Source of the DNA: CAZBDU01 sp964490725
GTDB lineage: Bacteria > Spirochaetota > Spirochaetia > SZUA-6 > DRHE01
Length of the DNA: 20,888 nucleotides
Assembly: GCA_964490725.1 (NCBI GenBank)
Contig: CAZBDU010000098.1
Span: 1-20,888 of the forward strand
Direction: 5' to 3'
Shown: in pieces, positions 14,452 to 20,888 of the stretch
How the letters are laid out: every line of letters begins with the position of its first letter
Numbering within the stretch: the first letter of the stretch is position 1
Notes under the pieces: model-generated
The model's database searches: none
What the model was told of the DNA's origin: nothing
What the model saw: only the letters and a program-made list of their open reading frames with translations
Position numbers and translations under genes: made by a program

Positions 14452-15650
14452 CGCTTCACCTCGAGCGCCCCCAAGGCATCCCGGATCCCCGCGAGCCGCT
14501 TCTCCTGGGCCTCCTGATCGGGGAAGAAGGCTTCCACCACGTACAACGAGCCCCGCACTACCCGAAGGCCCACCAGGTAGGAATAGGGCCGGCGGTCCTT
14601 GCTGGTGAACAGCACCCCCCGCAGCCCTTTGGCCTCCAGCTCTTCTGCGCTGCGGTACAGTGGCGCCAGGTGATGCAGCAGCGCTTTCTGCCAGAACAGC
14701 TCGTCTCCGGCGGGCTCATTGCGGGTGCTCCCCACCCGCACCCGGGTCCCCTCGGCACTCTCGGCTCGAAAGCTCCTGCGCCGCTCCAGCACGGCGAACT
14801 CCTCTCCCAGGGGCAGGGAGACGCGCCCCGCAAGCCGCGGCAGGCTCTGCCGTACGGGGTCCAGGGCCGCGATCCAGCGGAAAGGGATGCCGTCCCGGCT
14901 CGTCTGTCCGACCGGAAGGCGCGGCACCAGCTCCACGGTGATGCGGGAGAAGGCCATCTGAGCGTTCAGGCTCTCCAGCTCCAGCCGGATGCGCTCGATC
15001 TCCTCGGTCAGCCGCCGGATCTCCCGCAGAATGGCCAGCCTCTCCTTCGCCTCGGAGCTCCGTTCCAGCAGCGTGTAGAGGCGGCTGCGAGTTCTCTCTT
15101 TCACGCGCAGCCGCGTCCGCAGCTCACGGATCGCATCGCTCACGTCCCGGGTCTCTATGGACTTGTAGGCGGGCTCCCCCATGTCCAGAACGGCCTCGAA
15201 GAGCTCTCTGAAACGGGCTGCCGGCACCCGCAGCACCACGGTGCTCCCTTGCGAGCTCTCCACGTAGCCGCCGTTACTCTCAGCGAAGCGGGCCAGCTCG
15301 CGCCGGGACTGCTCCAACTCCTCCACCACCAGGCGCACGAAGCCGCTGTAGATCCGCTTCCGCTCTCCGGGCTTCTCGACGCTCGCCGCAGCGGCGGCCA
15401 CCGCAAGAGGCTGCGCGTCCCCGCCCGCCCCTCCGGATAGCCCCTGCGGCGCGGCGGGCGCTCCCGCCTCCGGCTCGTCGCGGCCGGACCGCTCTGCGGC
15501 CTGGCGCGGAGCCTCGCGGTAGCGAGCTTCCTCTTCGCCGCCCAGCCCGGCTGGCCCGCACCCGGCCGGAAGCAGCGCCAAGAGGGGAAGAAGCGGAAGA
15601 AAAGCGAGGCGGCGAGAAGCGGTGCCGCGGGAGGCCATTGCCCCCATCAT
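14439..15650 (-). CDS. DUF4349 domain lipoprotein with extra C-terminal domain
   Basis: A 403-residue predicted lipoprotein. A hydrophobic signal ends in the lipobox PAGC (Cys31). A low-complexity Ala/Gly/Glu linker follows (about 36-95). The DUF4349 domain (about 98-244) contains SNGGYVESS, VVLRVPAARF, TRDVSDAI and a long coiled coil (about 177-229) with REIRRLTEEIERIRLELESL. The C-terminal about 120 residues form an extra domain that resembles the small lipoprotein encoded at 13356-13829. ATGs at 15650, 15647 and 15638 are all possible starts, and no single ribosome-binding site decides; a longer upstream frame is rejected because it would bury the signal peptide. It heads a three-gene operon and lies 65 bp after the IPP isomerase gene on the same strand, so read-through is possible. 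Confidence 0.82.
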   Translation of the reverse strand: MMGAMASRGTASRRLAFLPLLPLLALLPAGCGPAGLGGEEEARYREAPRQAAERSGRDEPEAGAPAAPQGLSGGAGGDAQPLAVAAAAASVEKPGERKRIYSGFVRLVVEELEQSRRELARFAESNGGYVESSQGSTVVLRVPAARFRELFEAVLDMGEPAYKSIETRDVSDAIRELRTRLRVKERTRSRLYTLLERSSEAKERLAILREIRRLTEEIERIRLELESLNAQMAFSRITVELVPRLPVGQTSRDGIPFRWIAALDPVRQSLPRLAGRVSLPLGEEFAVLERRRSFRAESAEGTRVRVGSTRNEPAGDELFWQKALLHHLAPLYRSAEELEAKGLRGVLFTSKDRRPYSYLVGLRVVRGSLYVVEAFFPDQEAQEKRLAGIRDALGALEVKRWPW

Positions 15651-15715
15651 AGTGGATGAGCCCCGAGGAAGCAACGTGGAAGCCCAGGTTCGAAGGGAGG
15701 GCCCGAACGCGGCTA

Positions 15716-16801
15716 TCAGCGTCCCGCGTCGGCGCGGCGCAGGCTTTCCACCGCCGCGCTGAAGGCGGGATCGGCCCACAGCCGGCCCCGCCGCAGCTCC
15801 GCCACCGTGCGGGCCCCCGTGAGCAGCATCACTCCTCGCAGCACCCGCTCCACCACGCGGATCTGCCCGGCCACGGCCTCGACGCCGCCGGCGGTCACCG
15901 CCCGAATGAAGGGCAGCGCCATCCCCGCCGCCTCGGCTCCCAGGGCCACCGCCCGGGCCACGTCCAGCCCGTCCCGCACGCCCCCCGAAGCGATCAGGCG
16001 GGGCGCTCCCTGCAGGGCGCCCAGCAGCACTCCGGTGGGGATGCCCCAGTCCCGGAACGCCTCGGCCGCCTGCCGCTCGGAAGCCTCCTCCAGGCGATGG
16101 GCCTCCACGGTGATCCAGTTGGTGCCCCCGGAGCCTGCCAGATCCACGTAGGCGGCGCCGCTGTCCAGAAGCCAGCGCACCAGGGAGGGCCGCATGCCGC
16201 AGCCGGTCTCCTTCACGATCACCGGCAGCGGTGCATCCTCCAGCAGCCTCCGCAGCGCCTCGCGCAGACCGCGGAAGTCGCGATCCCCTTCAGGCTGAAA
16301 CAGCTCCTGGCCGGGGTTGAGGTGGATCACCAGGGCCTGCGCCTCCAGCCGCCGCACCAGCTCGAAAATCGTCCGGTGGTCGCGGTCGCGGACCTGGGCG
16401 AAGCCCAGGTTGGCCAGCACCGGTACGTCCGGCGCCAGCGGTTTGACGTGGAAGTGCTCGAAGAGCTCCGGGTGGTCGAAGAGGACCCGCGAGGATCCCA
16501 GCCCCACCGGGACTTTCGCCTCCTGGGCGGCCCTGGCCAGGTCCTTGTTGGCCGCGAACCCCGCGGCGGACCCGCCGGTCATGCAGGAGATCAGAAGCGG
16601 CAGCGCCGTCCTGCAGCCCAGGAACACGCTGCCCGGGTCGACCTCGCGCTCCGAGAGCTCCGGAAGAGCGTCGTGGAGAAAGCGCAGGCCGGCGAAGCCC
16701 GTGCTTCCCCCCTCCACCTCATACTGCGAGGCGTTCGTACATATCGTCAGATGGTTCGCTTTGCGGGATTCGATCCCGGTCCCCTGTGTGCTTGTAGTCA
16801 C
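15716..16801 (-). CDS. fni: Type 2 isopentenyl-diphosphate delta-isomerase (FMN-dependent)
   Basis: Interconverts IPP and DMAPP using reduced FMN, feeding the terpenoid and carotenoid pathway in the cytoplasm. The 361 residues show RKANH (13-17), LHDALPEL, SCMTGGS (72-78), GLGSSR (100-105), HLNPGQELFQPEGDR, VKETGCG, DLAGSGGT and ASGGVRDG, all hallmark motifs of the type 2 enzyme in the right order. The GTG start at 16801 has GGAGG 9 bp upstream. A start after the HMG-CoA synthase stop would delete the conserved RK..H substrate/FMN-binding segment, so the 83-bp overlap with that gene is real. Co-transcription with HMG-CoA synthase links it to the mevalonate route; the other mevalonate genes are not in the window. 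Confidence 0.92.
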   Translation of the reverse strand: MTTSTQGTGIESRKANHLTICTNASQYEVEGGSTGFAGLRFLHDALPELSEREVDPGSVFLGCRTALPLLISCMTGGSAAGFAANKDLARAAQEAKVPVGLGSSRVLFDHPELFEHFHVKPLAPDVPVLANLGFAQVRDRDHRTIFELVRRLEAQALVIHLNPGQELFQPEGDRDFRGLREALRRLLEDAPLPVIVKETGCGMRPSLVRWLLDSGAAYVDLAGSGGTNWITVEAHRLEEASERQAAEAFRDWGIPTGVLLGALQGAPRLIASGGVRDGLDVARAVALGAEAAGMALPFIRAVTAGGVEAVAGQIRVVERVLRGVMLLTGARTVAELRRGRLWADPAFSAAVESLRRADAGR

Positions 16802-18056
16802 GGTAGCCGTCCTCCCGGTAACCCGCCAGGAAGAAGCTCTCGGCGGGCACGGTCGCACCTGCCAGGAGCCGGGCGTAGGCCTCCCCCTGGTAGGGGCCAG
16901 CGGTCCAGCGCTCGTACTCCTCCATACCGACCTGCCGGCCGGACTCGACGTCCCGATCGAGCTGCCAGCCGCCGAGCACCGCGGCGGCCTGCCCGGCCAC
17001 CCGCGCGGAGGAGACGATCATGGTGTTTCCCGACCCGTAGGAGGCCAGCAGCACCCGCTTGCCCACGATGCCCTCTCCCAGGACCCGGAAGCGCTCCGCC
17101 AGCGAGTAGGCCAGCACCAGGTACATCGAGCCCGTGTAGATGTTGCCCACCCCCGCTACCGCGTCGATCCCGGCGCCAAAGCCGCGCTCCTCCAGGAAGG
17201 CCTCCGACTGGCCGTTCACCAGCCCCAGGTGCTTGTGGAGCAGCCGCCGCATCGCGTCCAGGGGCATGTTGCGGAAGGGGGTGTGGAGCACGAAGAGGTC
17301 CGTATCGGAAAGGACCCGGGCCGGATGCTCGCTCCGGCGCTCGCAGTGGTCCAGGAAGGCCGCCTCCAGGTTGTCGATGTAGCACTCCATCGAATAGCGA
17401 CCCTTCACCTGAGCCACCGGGGAGCCCAGGGGCCGGAAGAAGTCGTCCACGTCCCGCGAGCAGTATCCCTGGGTGGCCAGGTCCAGCTCCAGCAGGCGCG
17501 GATCGCTCTCCACGAGCATTCCCACCGCGCCGGCCCCCTGGGTGATCTCGGCGGTGCCGCCGATCTCGTACTTGGCGATGTCGGAGGTGGCCACGATGCC
17601 GCTCTCGTTGTCCCTGCCTCCCAGGCTGAGCAGGGCCCCCACGCTCAGCAGGGAGAGCGTCCCCCCGGCGCAGGCGTGCTGGACCTGAAAGCTCGAGAGG
17701 CTCTGCGGGATCTGGATACCCGAACGCTGCAGCATCCCTTCCACGTAGGCGGACACTGGTTTCGAGTGGTCCACTCCGGTTTCGGTTCCCACGGTCAGGT
17801 AGCGCAGTCCCGGCAGATGAAGCTGCGGGTTGCGCTGGATCAGATTCCGCACGGCCTGAGCTGCCATGGTGGTGCTGTCCTCCCAGGCGTCGGGGAAACG
17901 GATGGCGGTCTGCCCGGTGGTCCGCAGGGCCCGCTCCAGGTGTCTCTTCAAGCGCCCGTCCTGATTGATCCTCTCCGCCACGAGGGTGTCGAGCTTGATC
18001 TCGGGCCGGGGGATGTACAGACTGATGTCGCTGATTCCGATTTTTCTCTGATTCAT
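16719..18056 (-). CDS. Hydroxymethylglutaryl-CoA synthase
   Basis: Condenses acetyl-CoA with acetoacetyl-CoA to HMG-CoA, an early step of the mevalonate pathway. The 445 residues contain the catalytic Glu in WEDSTTMAA (about 59), GTETGVDHSK, the nucleophile Cys129 in VQHACAG, AEITQGAGA, DVDDFFRP, the catalytic His258 in VLHTPF and YGSGN. These blocks match bacterial HMG-CoA synthases and, from memory, those of spirochaetes closely. The ATG at 18056 has AAAGG 8 bp upstream. The last 23 residues after DGYRDYK look non-conserved and are encoded over the start of the IPP isomerase gene. The gene is divergent from crtI across a 164-bp regulatory region, suggesting that precursor supply and carotenoid synthesis are regulated together. 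Confidence 0.93.
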   Translation of the reverse strand: MNQRKIGISDISLYIPRPEIKLDTLVAERINQDGRLKRHLERALRTTGQTAIRFPDAWEDSTTMAAQAVRNLIQRNPQLHLPGLRYLTVGTETGVDHSKPVSAYVEGMLQRSGIQIPQSLSSFQVQHACAGGTLSLLSVGALLSLGGRDNESGIVATSDIAKYEIGGTAEITQGAGAVGMLVESDPRLLELDLATQGYCSRDVDDFFRPLGSPVAQVKGRYSMECYIDNLEAAFLDHCERRSEHPARVLSDTDLFVLHTPFRNMPLDAMRRLLHKHLGLVNGQSEAFLEERGFGAGIDAVAGVGNIYTGSMYLVLAYSLAERFRVLGEGIVGKRVLLASYGSGNTMIVSSARVAGQAAAVLGGWQLDRDVESGRQVGMEEYERWTAGPYQGEAYARLLAGATVPAESFFLAGYREDGYRDYKHTGDRDRIPQSEPSDDMYERLAV

Positions 18057-18121
18057 GTTCCAACCTTTCCCTAGAGTATAATCACTTCCGGGCTACTTTC
18101 CGAGCCCCCACCTGAAGAGAA

Positions 18122-18150
18122 AGAATAACACAATTCGTGTAGATAGTCCA
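18122..18150 (-). promoter_or_regulatory. Candidate promoter for the HMG-CoA synthase/isomerase unit
   Basis: On the minus strand TGGACT (18150-18145) and TATTCT (18127-18122) are 17 bp apart, each with four of six consensus matches; the spacer contains the first 11-bp box. The leader would be about 60 nt. An alternative is the isolated -10-like TATACT at 18080-18075, which has no good -35 partner. Confidence 0.4.
18128..18140. promoter_or_regulatory. Operator-like box 1 of the carotenoid divergent region
   Basis: ACACAATTCGTGT, an imperfect palindrome with ACAC/GTGT arms. Its last 11 bases are repeated exactly at 18182-18192, 52 bp away (about five helical turns), in the same orientation. 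It sits in the spacer of the minus-strand candidate promoter. Confidence 0.5.
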
Positions 18151-18171
18151 TAAATTCCGCACGAGAATCTC

Positions 18172-18202
18172 TTGCCTCATTACAATTCGTGTTGCATATT
18201 AT
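18172..18202 (+). promoter_or_regulatory. Candidate crtI promoter with 19-bp spacer
   Basis: TTGCCT (18172-18177) and TATTAT (18197-18202) are 19 bp apart, and the second 11-bp box is centred exactly in the spacer. An over-long spacer carrying the operator is typical of MerR-family regulated promoters; light-responsive CarH/LitR regulators of carotenoid genes belong to that family. No regulator gene is in the window, so the regulator is inference. Confidence 0.5.
18182..18192. promoter_or_regulatory. Operator-like box 2 of the carotenoid divergent region
   Basis: ACAATTCGTGT, an exact copy of the core of box 1, with short ACA/TGT symmetry, lying between the -35 and -10 hexamers of the crtI promoter. 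Confidence 0.5.
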
Positions 18203-18220
18203 GGTCCAAGGGAGGCGAGG

Positions 18221-19690
18221 ATGCGCATCGTGATCGTGGGCGGCGGAGTGGGCGGTCTGGCCGCCGCGGCGTTGCTGGCCAGAGACGGCCACAAGGTGAC
18301 GCTTCTGGAGAAGAACAGCCAGACCGGGGGCAGGGCCAGACTGTGGGTGCAGGGAGGCTACCGTTTCGATATGGGTCCGTCCTGGTATCTCATGCCTGAA
18401 GTGTTCGAGCATTTTTTCAGTCAGTTCAGCACGAAGCGAGAAAACTACTACGCTTTGCGGGAACTCGATCCCTACTATAGAGTATTTTTCTCTCCTGATG
18501 AAGCCGTCGACATCGGCAAAGACCCGCAAGGGATTCTTGCCCTGTTCGACAGGCTGGAGCCCGGCGGCGCGGCCCGCCTGCAGGCCTATCTTGCCGCTGC
18601 CCGCACCAAGTATCAAGTGGCAATGAAGGAATTCCTCTACAAGAACTATACCTCGCCATTTCACTTCTTCAACCGCCGGCTGCTGATTCAGGCGGCCCGC
18701 CTGGGCATCGTGGGCAGGCTGGACCGCTACGTGGGCCGGTTCTTCAAAGATCGTCGGGCCCGGCAAATTCTGGAATATCACATGGTATTCCTGGGCACCA
18801 GTCCGCGAGAAGCTCCCTCGCTGTACTCCATATTGTCCCACGTGGACATGAGCCTGGGCGTCCACTATCCGGAGGGCGGCCTGGCCGCGGTGGCCGCCGC
18901 CATCCGCCGGCTGGCCGAGCAGCAGGGGGCGGCCATCCTGGAGAACCGCCCGGTGCTCCGCATCGACTCGGCGGGCGGAAGGGCCCGCCGCGTGGTGACC
19001 GAGGATGGCGAGAGCTTCGAGGCGGAGGCCGTGGTGGTGAACGCCGACTACGCCTATGCGGAGACGAGCCTGCTGGCCGGGACCGACTGCAGCCTTCCGG
19101 AGCGCTACTGGAGGCGGCGGGTGCTGGCCCCTTCGATGTTCATTCTCTACCTGGGGCTGAACCGAACGCTCCCGGCCCTGGCGCATCACAACCTCTACCT
19201 GGCTCCGGACTGGGACCGTCATTTCGCCGCAGTCTTCCGCGTCCCCGAGTGGCCGCAACGGCCCTGCTTCTACGCGAGCTGCGTCACCAGGACGGATCCC
19301 CGGACGGCGCCGCCGGGCCACGAGAACCTCTTCCTCCTGGTGCCGGTGGCTCCGGGGCTCCAGGACGGCAGCGACGCGAGGGAACGTTATGCGGACCGTC
19401 TCCTGGCTCATGTCGAGCGCATGACCGGCTCCAGCATCGAGCCGGCGGTGGAGCTGCGGCGGGTCTACTCGCAGCGCGACTTCGCCGGCGACTACAACGC
19501 CTACAGGGGCACCGCCCTGGGGCTGGCCCACACCTTGCGGCAGACCGCCTTCTTCCGCCCGCCGCCCAGGAGCCGCAAACTGGCCAACCTCTACTACGTC
19601 GGCCAGTACACTCACCCCGGCGTGGGCGTGCCGATGGTGCTGATCGCCGCCCAGCTGGCCGCGGGACTGATCCGGGAGCAGAGCCGATGA
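18221..19690 (+). CDS. crtI: Phytoene desaturase (CrtI type)
   Basis: An FAD-dependent carotene desaturase that introduces conjugated double bonds into phytoene, normally to give lycopene, at the membrane. The 489 residues begin with the dinucleotide-binding motif GGGVGG (7-12) and its acidic end Glu30, followed by TGGRAR (35-40) and GPSWYLMP (52-59). The C-terminal FAD-binding signature is YYVGQYTHPGVGVP, near 458-471. The length is usual for CrtI. The ATG has a strong GGGAGG ribosome-binding site. The stop overlaps the crtB start by 4 bp (ATGA). The 5' third is clearly less GC-rich than the rest (about 49% in 18421-18540 against 70% in 19021-19140, counted by hand). Product length (lycopene or neurosporene) cannot be read from sequence. 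Confidence 0.94.
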   Translation: MRIVIVGGGVGGLAAAALLARDGHKVTLLEKNSQTGGRARLWVQGGYRFDMGPSWYLMPEVFEHFFSQFSTKRENYYALRELDPYYRVFFSPDEAVDIGKDPQGILALFDRLEPGGAARLQAYLAAARTKYQVAMKEFLYKNYTSPFHFFNRRLLIQAARLGIVGRLDRYVGRFFKDRRARQILEYHMVFLGTSPREAPSLYSILSHVDMSLGVHYPEGGLAAVAAAIRRLAEQQGAAILENRPVLRIDSAGGRARRVVTEDGESFEAEAVVVNADYAYAETSLLAGTDCSLPERYWRRRVLAPSMFILYLGLNRTLPALAHHNLYLAPDWDRHFAAVFRVPEWPQRPCFYASCVTRTDPRTAPPGHENLFLLVPVAPGLQDGSDARERYADRLLAHVERMTGSSIEPAVELRRVYSQRDFAGDYNAYRGTALGLAHTLRQTAFFRPPPRSRKLANLYYVGQYTHPGVGVPMVLIAAQLAAGLIREQSR

Positions 19691-20520
19691 GCGCTGCAGC
19701 GCTCCACCGCCGCACCTTCCGCCGCGGCAGCCGGACCTACTCCACCTCCAGCCTCTTGTTCCCGCCCGCCGTGCGCCGGGAGGTGTCGGTGCTGTACGGG
19801 TTCGTCCGGGTGGCCGACGACCTGGTGGACCGTATTCCAGCCGATCCCCGCCGGTTCGTCCGCTTCCGGGAGCGCTACTCCCGGGCGCTGGGCGGCAGGC
19901 TCAGCGGAGAGCCCATCGTCGATTCCTTCGTGGAGCTGGCCGCGAAGCGCGACTTCGATCCCCATTGGACCGAGGCGTTCCTGCGCTCCATGGAGATGGA
20001 TCTGGACAAGAGGGAGTACGACACCCTGGAGGAGACCCTGGAGTACATCTACGGCTCAGCCGAGGTCATCGGGTTGTTCATGGCCCGGCTCATGGATCTG
20101 CCGGAGCGGTCGCACCCCTTCGCCCGGCTCCTGGGCCGCTCCATGCAGTACATCAACTTCATCCGCGACATCGACGAGGACCTGCGGCTGGGCCGCCGCT
20201 ACCTGCCCCTGGCCGGTACGCCGCTGGCCGTCCTCAGCCGCCGGGAGGTGGAGCGACACCCGGAGCGGTTCCGCTCCTTCGTAGAGCATCACCTGGAGCT
20301 GTACCGGGGGTGGCAGAAGGAGGCCGAACAGGGATTCCCCCTCATCCCCCGAAGGCTGCGCATCCCCATCCAGACCGCCTCCAACATGTACGGCTGGACG
20401 GCCGCCACCATCGCCAGGGACCCGGCCGTGGTGTTCCGGCGCCAGGTGAGACCCGGGAAGCCCAGGATCTTCCTGGCCCTGCTGGCGTGCGGCCTGGCCT
20501 CGGGAGGGCCGCGGCGGTGA
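19687..20520 (+). CDS. crtB: Phytoene synthase
   Basis: Condenses two geranylgeranyl diphosphates head-to-head into phytoene, the first committed carotenoid step. The 277 residues carry both Asp-rich metal/diphosphate-binding motifs, DDLVD (44-48) and RDIDEDLRLGRRYLP (Asp161 and Asp165), plus MEMDLDKREYDT and EVIGLFMARLM between them. It is slightly shorter than typical CrtB (about 290-310). The ATG at 19687 overlaps the crtI stop, and its stop overlaps the cyclase start (GTGA), so all three genes are translationally coupled. A longer upstream frame lies inside crtI and is rejected. No GGPP synthase is present in the window. Confidence 0.94.
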   Translation: MSAAALHRRTFRRGSRTYSTSSLLFPPAVRREVSVLYGFVRVADDLVDRIPADPRRFVRFRERYSRALGGRLSGEPIVDSFVELAAKRDFDPHWTEAFLRSMEMDLDKREYDTLEETLEYIYGSAEVIGLFMARLMDLPERSHPFARLLGRSMQYINFIRDIDEDLRLGRRYLPLAGTPLAVLSRREVERHPERFRSFVEHHLELYRGWQKEAEQGFPLIPRRLRIPIQTASNMYGWTAATIARDPAVVFRRQVRPGKPRIFLALLACGLASGGPRR

Positions 20521-20888
20521 GCCTCTACCTGTGGATCGACCTGATCGTCGTGGCTGTCCCGCTGGCGCTCTCCTTCGACCGAAAGGTGCGTTTCCGCCGG
20601 CGCTGGCCGGCCGCAGCCGGCGCCGCGCTCCTGGTGGGAGGCGGCTTCGTGATCTGGGATGTCTGGATGACCTCCCGCGGGCACTGGGCATTCGATGCGG
20701 TGCGCAGCAGCGCCCGCCGGCTGTGGGGTCTACCCCCGGCGGAGATGCTGTTTTTCCTGGTGGTGCCCTTCAGCTGCCTGTTCCTCTTCGAGGTGGCCCG
20801 CGCCTACATCCCGGCCCGCCGCTACCGGACGCCCCGGCCGGCCTGGTGGGTCGCCGCGGCCGGCCTCGCCGCCGCCGTCGTGCCGTTG
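20517..20888 (+). CDS. Lycopene cyclase domain protein (CrtYc/CarR type), partial
   Basis: The first 124 residues of a small membrane protein that runs off the right edge. It matches the heterodimeric/fused CrtYcd lycopene cyclase family: an N-terminal hydrophobic segment with an Asp (LWIDLIVV), LSFDRKVRF, then VIWDVWM...GHWAFD, and PPAEMLFFLVVPFSCLFLFE. These correspond to the conserved Asp, Trp-Asp, Gly-x-Trp and P.EE.LFF elements. About four membrane segments are visible. In the last motif the first of the usual two acidic residues is replaced by Ala. The GTG start overlaps the crtB stop. Whether it is a single CrtYc-like domain or a CrtYcd fusion depends on sequence beyond the window. It would cyclise lycopene ends to beta-type rings. 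Confidence 0.85.
   Translation, partial: MSLYLWIDLIVVAVPLALSFDRKVRFRRRWPAAAGAALLVGGGFVIWDVWMTSRGHWAFDAVRSSARRLWGLPPAEMLFFLVVPFSCLFLFEVARAYIPARRYRTPRPAWWVAAAGLAAAVVPL

Noticed and set aside
15651..15779. Longer N-terminus for the DUF4349 lipoprotein
   Set aside because: It would place more than 40 Arg-rich residues before the signal peptide.
15656..18074. Long plus-strand frames across the IPP isomerase and HMG-CoA synthase genes
   Set aside because: They are antisense to genes with complete family motifs, and their products are low-complexity.
18071..19615. A 514-codon minus-strand frame opposite crtI
   Set aside because: Antisense to a complete crtI and without recognisable motifs; it also crosses the divergent promoter region.

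Overview
This window is about 21 kb of high-GC bacterial DNA, densely packed with genes. It looks like a free-living, carotenoid-forming spirochaete, though that is an inference. The HMG-CoA synthase carries sequence blocks I recall from Borrelia-type enzymes, and it sits directly upstream of a type 2 isopentenyl-diphosphate isomerase, the order known in spirochaetal mevalonate clusters. No rRNA, tRNA, CRISPR array, insertion sequence or prophage was seen. Nearly all large ORFs on the opposite strand are frame shadows of GC-rich genes.

Left part (1-6772, all on the minus strand, listed in transcription order): an HtpX-type membrane protease; an orphan D12-class adenine DNA methyltransferase with an extra C-terminal region; then an envelope group behind a clear sigma-70 promoter. 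That group is an unusual membrane protein (an Hsp70 substrate-binding-like domain without ATPase, a transmembrane helix, then LysM), an Slt70-type lytic transglycosylase lipoprotein, and the membrane N-terminus of a probable FtsK-like DNA translocase that runs off the left edge.

Middle (6773-12971, plus strand): a divergent regulatory region, then a tightly coupled four-gene operon of MoxR AAA+ ATPase, DUF58 protein, transglutaminase-like membrane protein and PQQ-type beta-propeller lipoprotein. The ATPase, DUF58 and transglutaminase combination is widespread, but its exact role is unknown.

Right-middle (12991-15650, minus strand): a three-gene envelope cluster followed by a small 65-residue protein of unknown function. 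The cluster is a DUF4349 lipoprotein with an extra C-terminal domain, a shorter DUF4349-like exported protein, and a small lipoprotein. The small lipoprotein resembles the extra domain of the first gene, so the large protein looks like a fusion of the families of its two neighbours.

Right part (15716-20888): an isoprenoid/carotenoid locus. HMG-CoA synthase and IPP isomerase (minus strand, overlapping by 83 bp) are divergent from crtI, crtB and a CrtYc-type lycopene cyclase (plus strand, each junction a 4-bp overlap). The 164-bp divergent region holds two identical 11-bp boxes 52 bp apart. Each lies inside the spacer of a candidate promoter, one facing each way, which suggests one regulator couples precursor supply to carotenoid synthesis.

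The observations most worth following are the Hsp70-like/LysM membrane protein with a slippery A9 run just before LysM, the DUF4349 fusion/split trio, and the paired operator boxes of the carotenoid locus.
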